Shown: positions 59,331 to 64,000 of the stretch, piece by piece
Layout of the letters: the number at the start of each line of letters is the position of its first letter
Numbering within the stretch: position 1 is the stretch's first letter
NCBI RefSeq assembly: GCF_029201445.1
Contig: NZ_CP102381.1
Coordinates: 1,240,001-1,304,000, forward strand
Direction of reading: 5' to 3'
DNA length: 64,000 nucleotides
Source of the DNA: Thiomicrorhabdus lithotrophica
GTDB taxonomy: Bacteria; Pseudomonadota; Gammaproteobacteria; Thiomicrospirales; Thiomicrospiraceae
Program-made: the position numbers and the translations under genes
The notes under the pieces: generated by a model
What the model was told of the DNA's origin: nothing
Databases searched by the model: none
What the model saw: only the letters and a program-made list of their open reading frames with translations

Positions 59331-60516
59331 TGATAGGCTCCTTAGCTTGCATCCAATCTTCAATAGCATCAGCGGCAAGCTCAGATGCATTTTGTTTGAG
59401 TTGATGGTATTGTTTATGGAACTCGGTAACTTGAGAGTCTCTCAACTGAGTATCGGCAATAAGATGTCCCATAGCTAATGCAATTTTATCTGGTGTAGCA
59501 TTTTCTTGGATTAATTCAGTGACAAGGGATTTGTTAGCTAAAATATTAGGTAACCCTATCCACTTTGTTGTAGCAAGACGTTTCATCAACCAATAGGAAA
59601 TTGGATGGACAGCAATTGCCAAAACTAGTGGCTTCTTCATTAACGCACATTCTAAAGTTGCTGTTCCAGAAGTGACTAATGCTTGATCGCAAGCCTCTAA
59701 TACTTCCCGTGATTGACCTAAAAATAGCTTTATATTTAAGTTTTTACCAAATACAGCAATAGACTTCTGAATCCTTTCCATAGCTTTAGAATGAACACAA
59801 GGTATGGCAAATTGCATTTTTGGATAAATCATAGAAAGTTTAGTCGCTGCTTGGATATATATATCCGACATGCGCTCTACTTCACTCATTCTAGACCCAG
59901 GAAGTATAGCTGTTACAGAAGCATCAGCAGATAACCCTAATTTAACTTTAGCATTGAGAGTGTCTGGATTTTCAGGAAATTGATTTGCTAACGGATGCCC
60001 CACAAACTTAACTGGAATATCATAGCGATGATAATAGTCAGGCTCAAAGGGAAATAAAACCAACACACCATTAACAGCTAATTTTATTTTAGCCAAACGC
60101 TTTTCACGCCATGCCCAAACTGAAGGACCTACATAATGAATTGCAGTAATATTTTGTGACTTAAGAATGGATTCAACTTTAAAGTTAAAATCTGGCGCAT
60201 CAACACCAATAAAGACATCAGGATTAAGCGTGACAAGCCGTGAAATCAATTCACGACGTATTTTAAGAAGGGATGGTAAGTGTTTGATAACCTCAAAAAA
60301 ACCCATAACAGAGAGTTCTTCCATCGGATACCAACTCTCAAAACCCTGAGCAAGCATTTTAGGTCCACCAATTCCAACAAACTTAGCACCTGGGTAACGT
60401 TTTTTTAAACTTTTGATTAAGTCTGCTCCAAGGGTATCTCCAGAAGATTCCCCTGCAACAACAGCAAATACTTTAGAACGTTTTTCTGTTTTCAAAGCGC
60501 TATCTAACAATGCCAC
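59323..60516 (-). CDS. lpxB: lipid-A-disaccharide synthase
   Basis: 397 residues, glycosyltransferase family 19. [30 protein letters not shown] and [13 protein letters not shown] are LpxB signatures. It condenses UDP-diacylglucosamine and lipid X to the lipid A disaccharide at the inner membrane. It overlaps lpxA by 17 bases and rnhB by eight. Confidence 0.96.
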   Translation of the reverse strand: MALLDSALKTEKRSKVFAVVAGESSGDTLGADLIKSLKKRYPGAKFVGIGGPKMLAQGFESWYPMEELSVMGFFEVIKHLPSLLKIRRELISRLVTLNPDVFIGVDAPDFNFKVESILKSQNITAIHYVGPSVWAWREKRLAKIKLAVNGVLVLFPFEPDYYHRYDIPVKFVGHPLANQFPENPDTLNAKVKLGLSADASVTAILPGSRMSEVERMSDIYIQAATKLSMIYPKMQFAIPCVHSKAMERIQKSIAVFGKNLNIKLFLGQSREVLEACDQALVTSGTATLECALMKKPLVLAIAVHPISYWLMKRLATTKWIGLPNILANKSLVTELIQENATPDKIALAMGHLIADTQLRDSQVTEFHKQYHQLKQNASELAADAIEDWMQAKEPING

Positions 60517-61267
60517 GATGAGAATTTTTCAAAAAATTATTGAGAGAATCCAGTGTACCTTTCTCATCATTTAGGAGCTCCAACTCATGAAGCGCTTGTT
60601 CTAAACGATTACCTGTTCGGTAGACAGCACGGTAGGCTTTTTTAATGAGTGAGAGTTGATTTTTATCAAAACCACGACGTTTCAAGCCCTCTAAGTTTAT
60701 TCCTCTTGGACCAGCTAAATTTCCAGAAACAACGACAAAATTAGGAACATCCTGATTAATTACGCTACCCATACCGCAAAAACTGTGTTCGCCAATTTGG
60801 CAAAACTGGTGAACCAAAGTATAACCGCCTAAAATAGCCCAATCATGCACTGCAACGTGCCCTGCTAACGCTACTGCATTTGCAAAAATACAGTGACTTC
60901 CAATAATGCAATCATGTGCAATATGAACGCCAGCCATAACCCAGTTATCATCGCCAATAACTGTTTTGCCGATATCTTGCACCGTTCCACGGTTAATCGT
61001 AACATTCTCTCTGAAGGTGTTATTATTACCTATCTCAACAGTGGTTTGCTCACCGGAATATTTTTTATCTTGAGGTGCTGCAATCGATACAAAAGAGAAG
61101 AAATGGTTGTTCTCCCCAATCGAAACATCACCTTCAATAACGACATGAGACTCAAAGACAGAACCCGCCCCAATAGAGACGTTTCCTTGAATAACACAAA
61201 ATGGACCAATCTTAACATCAGCAGCAATTTTTGCTTTCGGGTCAATAAGGGCGGTTGGATGAATCAA
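60500..61267 (-). CDS. lpxA: UDP-N-acetylglucosamine acyltransferase
   Basis: 255 residues with left-handed beta-helix hexapeptide repeats through most of its length (VKIGPFCVIQGNVSIGAG) and a helical C-terminal region. It adds the first acyl chain to UDP-GlcNAc in lipid A synthesis; catalytic His is expected in VHIAHDCIIGSH. Two bases separate it from fabZ. Confidence 0.95.
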   Translation of the reverse strand: MIHPTALIDPKAKIAADVKIGPFCVIQGNVSIGAGSVFESHVVIEGDVSIGENNHFFSFVSIAAPQDKKYSGEQTTVEIGNNNTFRENVTINRGTVQDIGKTVIGDDNWVMAGVHIAHDCIIGSHCIFANAVALAGHVAVHDWAILGGYTLVHQFCQIGEHSFCGMGSVINQDVPNFVVVSGNLAGPRGINLEGLKRRGFDKNQLSLIKKAYRAVYRTGNRLEQALHELELLNDEKGTLDSLNNFLKNSHRGIVR

Positions 61268-61269
61268 AA

Positions 61270-61704
61270 CTATACCTTTCGTTCAGCACACATTAATTCA
61301 GCTGAAGCAATTATTTTTCCATCAACCTTTGTTGTACATTCAAATTTCCAAATACCACGTTTATTTCCTAGAGCGATGACTTCAAAATCTAAACGGTCAC
61401 CAGGAATGGCAGGTTGTCTAAAACGACATTTATCTACAGCCGCTAAATAGTACATTGAAGAGCCATCAGGCTTCTCTGCTTGAGAACGAAATGCCAGAAT
61501 CCCAGTACATTGAGCCATTGCTTCAATAATCATTACACCAGGCATAATAGGATTGTTTGGAAAGTGACCAGTAAACTGAGGCTCATTAAATGTTACATTT
61601 TTAAACGCCGTTAGTCTTTTTCCAACCTCAAAATCCGTCACTCTATCTACTAATAGAAATGGGTAACGATGAGGCAGATAATCAAATATTTCTTTAACTT
61701 CCAT
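61270..61704 (-). CDS. fabZ: 3-hydroxyacyl-ACP dehydratase FabZ
   Basis: 144 residues, hot-dog fold. [13 protein letters not shown] and [20 protein letters not shown], with the catalytic His and Glu, are characteristic. It dehydrates 3-hydroxyacyl-ACP in fatty-acid synthesis. Placed between lpxD and lpxA, as in most gammaproteobacteria. Confidence 0.96.
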   Translation of the reverse strand: MEVKEIFDYLPHRYPFLLVDRVTDFEVGKRLTAFKNVTFNEPQFTGHFPNNPIMPGVMIIEAMAQCTGILAFRSQAEKPDGSSMYYLAAVDKCRFRQPAIPGDRLDFEVIALGNKRGIWKFECTTKVDGKIIASAELMCAERKV

Positions 61705-61734
61705 TGTTTTTAATCCAGTAACATTTATTTAAAT

Positions 61735-62766
61735 TTAATTAATCAGAGAGTCTATCTGTTTTTGTAGCAGTTTAACCTGCTTAGATAACTTATCCAACTG
61801 GCGTATTCTAACGCTATTCTTCTGCCAATCTGATGCTTTAACAGCTGGAAAACCAGCATAAGTTCCTGCTTCGGTTATACTATGTGTAACACCAGTTTTA
61901 GCTAGAAAATGTACATTATCAGTTATATTGATATGACCTGCGAAACCTGCTTGCCCTGCTACTGTACAATTTTTACCGAGGGACGTACTACCTGCAAAAC
62001 CTACTTGTCCAGCAATGGCTGAACCTGAACCAATTTTAACATTATGAGCAATGTGTACTTGATTATCGATTATGCAATTATCTTCAATAATTGTATCCTC
62101 AATAGCACCTCTATCAATGGTCACATTATTACCAATAGATACATCATTACCTATTATAACTTTCCCAACCTGAGGAATCTTTACCCATTGCCCTTGGTTA
62201 TTTGCCCAACCAAAACCATCTCCGCCAATTACTGCACCAGCTTCAATTATGACATTATTACCAATGATACAATCATGACAAATCGTCACATTAGAACCAA
62301 TTTTGCAATTTTTACCGATTTGAACATTTTCTTCAAGGACTACGCCAGCTGACAATAAAGTTCCATTACCTACAACACAATCTGCTTGAACAACTACATT
62401 TTCTGAGATAAATACGGAATCAGAAACTTTTACGCTTGAGTTGATTACAGCACTGGGATGTTTTGACTCAAGCACGTTTTTAGTCGGATTCAAACATTGA
62501 GCAACAAGTGCATAAACATAATACGGGTTATCTACAAGGATTTGAGTGTTAGAAGTGAATCCGAGCATTTTTTTGCTCAGAATGACCACTCCTGCCTGAG
62601 TGGTTTCTAAAAAATGTTCATATTTTTTATCGGTTAAAAATGATACTTCATTACTAAGAGCCTTATCTAAACTCGAAACTTGTGATATTTCTATAGATTC
62701 GTCACCAATAAACTCGAAGTCAACTCCTTTCTCGTGCAGAAAGGTAAGAATATGTTGAAGCTGCAC
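61735..62766 (-). CDS. lpxD: UDP-3-O-acylglucosamine N-acyltransferase
   Basis: 343 residues: an N-terminal uridine-binding domain (about 1-100), a hexapeptide-repeat beta-helix (about 105-300) with the IAHNVKIG histidine, and a C-terminal helix. It adds the second acyl chain in lipid A synthesis. It is 30 bases upstream of fabZ. Confidence 0.95.
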   Translation of the reverse strand: MQLQHILTFLHEKGVDFEFIGDESIEISQVSSLDKALSNEVSFLTDKKYEHFLETTQAGVVILSKKMLGFTSNTQILVDNPYYVYALVAQCLNPTKNVLESKHPSAVINSSVKVSDSVFISENVVVQADCVVGNGTLLSAGVVLEENVQIGKNCKIGSNVTICHDCIIGNNVIIEAGAVIGGDGFGWANNQGQWVKIPQVGKVIIGNDVSIGNNVTIDRGAIEDTIIEDNCIIDNQVHIAHNVKIGSGSAIAGQVGFAGSTSLGKNCTVAGQAGFAGHINITDNVHFLAKTGVTHSITEAGTYAGFPAVKASDWQKNSVRIRQLDKLSKQVKLLQKQIDSLIN

Positions 62767-62780
62767 ACTACACCCCAGAA

Positions 62781-63317
62781 TTATTTGTTAAATTCAGAAC
62801 GTTGTTTCGTGCTAATTGTCTTTAAATGCTTTAAAACATCTTTTGTGATATCAATACGCTCGTTTGTGTAAGCAATACCTTCATAAAGAATCAGATCAAA
62901 ACCTTCCTTTTTACCAATGGCTTTAATTGCATCATTCACGACATTTTGTAATTTGGCCAATTCTTCATTTCGTCTAAGGTTCAATAATTCTTGAACATCA
63001 TTACGACGACGTTGGATTTCGCGCGTTAACATTGAAATCTCACGTTCTTTACTAATTTTTTGCGCATCACTCATGGCGGCTTTGTTTTTTTGATAAGCTG
63101 ATTGTTGCTTTTCTAACTTACCTGCTAAACTTTTCAACTCTGCTTGCTGTGGTGAAAACTCTTTTTCTAAAGATGCTGTTGCTGATTTTGCCTGGGGTGC
63201 TTGCTCTAATAATAAAGCAACATTAACAACACCTAATTTTGCACCATCTTGCGAAAAAGATGCTGTTGAAAAAGCCAAAATGCAAATTGCAAAAGTTAGT
63301 TTGAAAAGTTTATGCAT
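62781..63317 (-). CDS. skp: periplasmic chaperone Skp/OmpH
   Basis: 178 residues from the ATG at 63317, preceded at five bases by GGATGG; an ATG three codons upstream is less favoured. Signal peptide 1-23 (AFSTASFSQ), then a helical, charged OmpH body with LEKEFSPQQAEL and the IDITKDVLKHL ending. Skp shields unfolded outer-membrane proteins in the periplasm. It sits between bamA and lpxD as usual. Confidence 0.93.
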   Translation of the reverse strand: MHKLFKLTFAICILAFSTASFSQDGAKLGVVNVALLLEQAPQAKSATASLEKEFSPQQAELKSLAGKLEKQQSAYQKNKAAMSDAQKISKEREISMLTREIQRRRNDVQELLNLRRNEELAKLQNVVNDAIKAIGKKEGFDLILYEGIAYTNERIDITKDVLKHLKTISTKQRSEFNK

Positions 63318-63435
63318 TGAATCCATCCGTATTTTTTTCTGTTTTATAAATGCGTTTCAAGATTTTACCTTAAAAAAAATCTTGATGTATACAAAGACGA
63401 TTAAAATTCACCTTATCGCCAGCTTTATTCAAGAC

Positions 63436-64000
63436 TTAAAACCCACCACCCAATGTGAATTGAAAGGTCTGAAGGTCATCATCAGCATCTGAATATGCGA
63501 TTGGACGTGCAATACTGAAGGTTAAAGGTCCTACTGGAGTAATCCAAGAAACACCAAGTCCAGTAGACGTTCTTAACTCTCCAAGCTCAACGGCATCGAA
63601 GTCAGAAAAGACATTACCAAAGTCAAAGAACCAACTTAAACGCGCGTTACTAGAGTCCTCAATAAATGGAACCGGTAACACAACAGCAGCTGTACCGGTC
63701 AATTTAACACTTCCACCAGTAGGTCGATCACTTCCATCGTCAGTCAAGCTGTAACGTGGTCCCAATGAGTTAGGTTCAAATCCTCTTACCGTTCCGATAC
63801 CACCTGCGTAAAAAGTCTCATAAAAAGGTAACTCGGTTGCGTCACCATAACCATCACCAAATGCTAAACCAGTCTTTAACTGTAAGGTAAAGTTTTTACT
63901 TAATGGCTGGAACCAGCTTTCATTAGCGTAAACTTTATAATAAGGCGTATCTGATGTTGAAGGCAATACGGCTTCGACAGATAGGCTTGTTTTTTGACCA
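63436..64000 (-). CDS. bamA: outer-membrane assembly protein BamA, C-terminal part
   Basis: Partial: about 188 codons of the C-terminus; the gene continues beyond the right edge, so the start is not in view. The frame stays open to the edge. Visible are YYKVYANESWFQPL, the VRGFEPNSLGPR loop (the VRGF motif of the Omp85 L6 loop) and a barrel end FQFTLGGGF with terminal Phe. BamA is the core of the machine that inserts beta-barrel proteins. It is the first gene of the bamA-skp-lpxD-fabZ-lpxA-lpxB-rnhB series seen here. Confidence 0.95.
   Translation of the reverse strand, partial: GQKTSLSVEAVLPSTSDTPYYKVYANESWFQPLSKNFTLQLKTGLAFGDGYGDATELPFYETFYAGGIGTVRGFEPNSLGPRYSLTDDGSDRPTGGSVKLTGTAAVVLPVPFIEDSSNARLSWFFDFGNVFSDFDAVELGELRTSTGLGVSWITPVGPLTFSIARPIAYSDADDDLQTFQFTLGGGF

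Noticed and set aside
59331-59390. Longer RNase HII start within lpxB
   Set aside because: An AAGGAG-preceded ATG at 59330 gives the normal-length protein.

Overview
The window is an AT-rich stretch of a gammaproteobacterial chromosome (base composition judged by eye, not computed). Nearly every gene is a housekeeping gene in gammaproteobacterial order: bamA-skp-lpxD-fabZ-lpxA-lpxB-rnhB, pyrG-kdsA-eno-ftsB, surE-pcm-nlpD, zipA-ligA, alaC-hom-thrC. A CbbY phosphatase, which removes a RuBisCO inhibitor, beside a sugar kinase suggests a Calvin-cycle autotroph. A sulfur-oxidising Thiomicrospira/Hydrogenovibrio/Thiomicrorhabdus relative is my best guess, but this is inference. There is no prophage, transposon, CRISPR array or integron; this is core genome.

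Layout. 1-6.5 kb: small acidic protein, a possible unannotated small transcript, then arsC/xseB/xseA/dusA on minus and relA on plus. 6.7-9 kb: four tRNAs (Glu, Gly, Glu, Ala) behind one strong minus-strand promoter, then gltX. 9.2-13.1 kb: SLAC1/TehA-type channel, M61 peptidase, slyX, an unknown protein. 13.1-19.4 kb: rluB, M50 protease, yciO, rnm on minus; yciB, yciI, a LexA-like S24 protein without a DNA-binding domain, a one-domain asparaginase and a DMT exporter on plus. 19.5-26.4 kb: darP, ligA, zipA; an FGGY kinase, HopJ-family protein and cbbY. 26.6-32.6 kb: dksA lacking most zinc-finger cysteines, an APH/P-loop protein, two unknowns, yqiA, recJ. 32.7-38 kb: thrC, an RpfE-type protein, hom, alaC. 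38.3-50.5 kb: Mth938-like protein, nlpD, yqaA, pcm, surE, smr, ftsB, eno, kdsA, pyrG, tilS, accA, a DUF481 outer-membrane protein. 50.5-57.1 kb: ycaO, a small cytochrome c, an unknown secreted protein, a universal stress protein, tsaB, yoaA. 57.3-64 kb: a short L36 gene (rpmJ, 41 codons), cheV, and the lipid A/outer-membrane assembly cluster running off the right edge inside bamA.

The most striking feature is not a gene. A 12-base palindrome, ACCAGGCCTGGT, and close variants occur about 21 times. Nine copies are intergenic, most of them in gaps between convergent genes, where some are extended into longer inverted repeats (up to 34 bp, perfect). Twelve are inside genes, almost always read as Gln-Ala-Trp or as (Ala/Pro/Thr)-Gly-Leu. 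This looks like a highly iterated palindrome comparable in kind to cyanobacterial HIP1 or to DNA-uptake sequences, and I know of no described role for this particular sequence.

Several starts were moved from the longest open frame to an internal start with a better Shine-Dalgarno sequence or family alignment (S24 protein, RpfE-type, Mth938-like, surE, eno, pyrG, tilS, accA, cytochrome, rnhB, skp).
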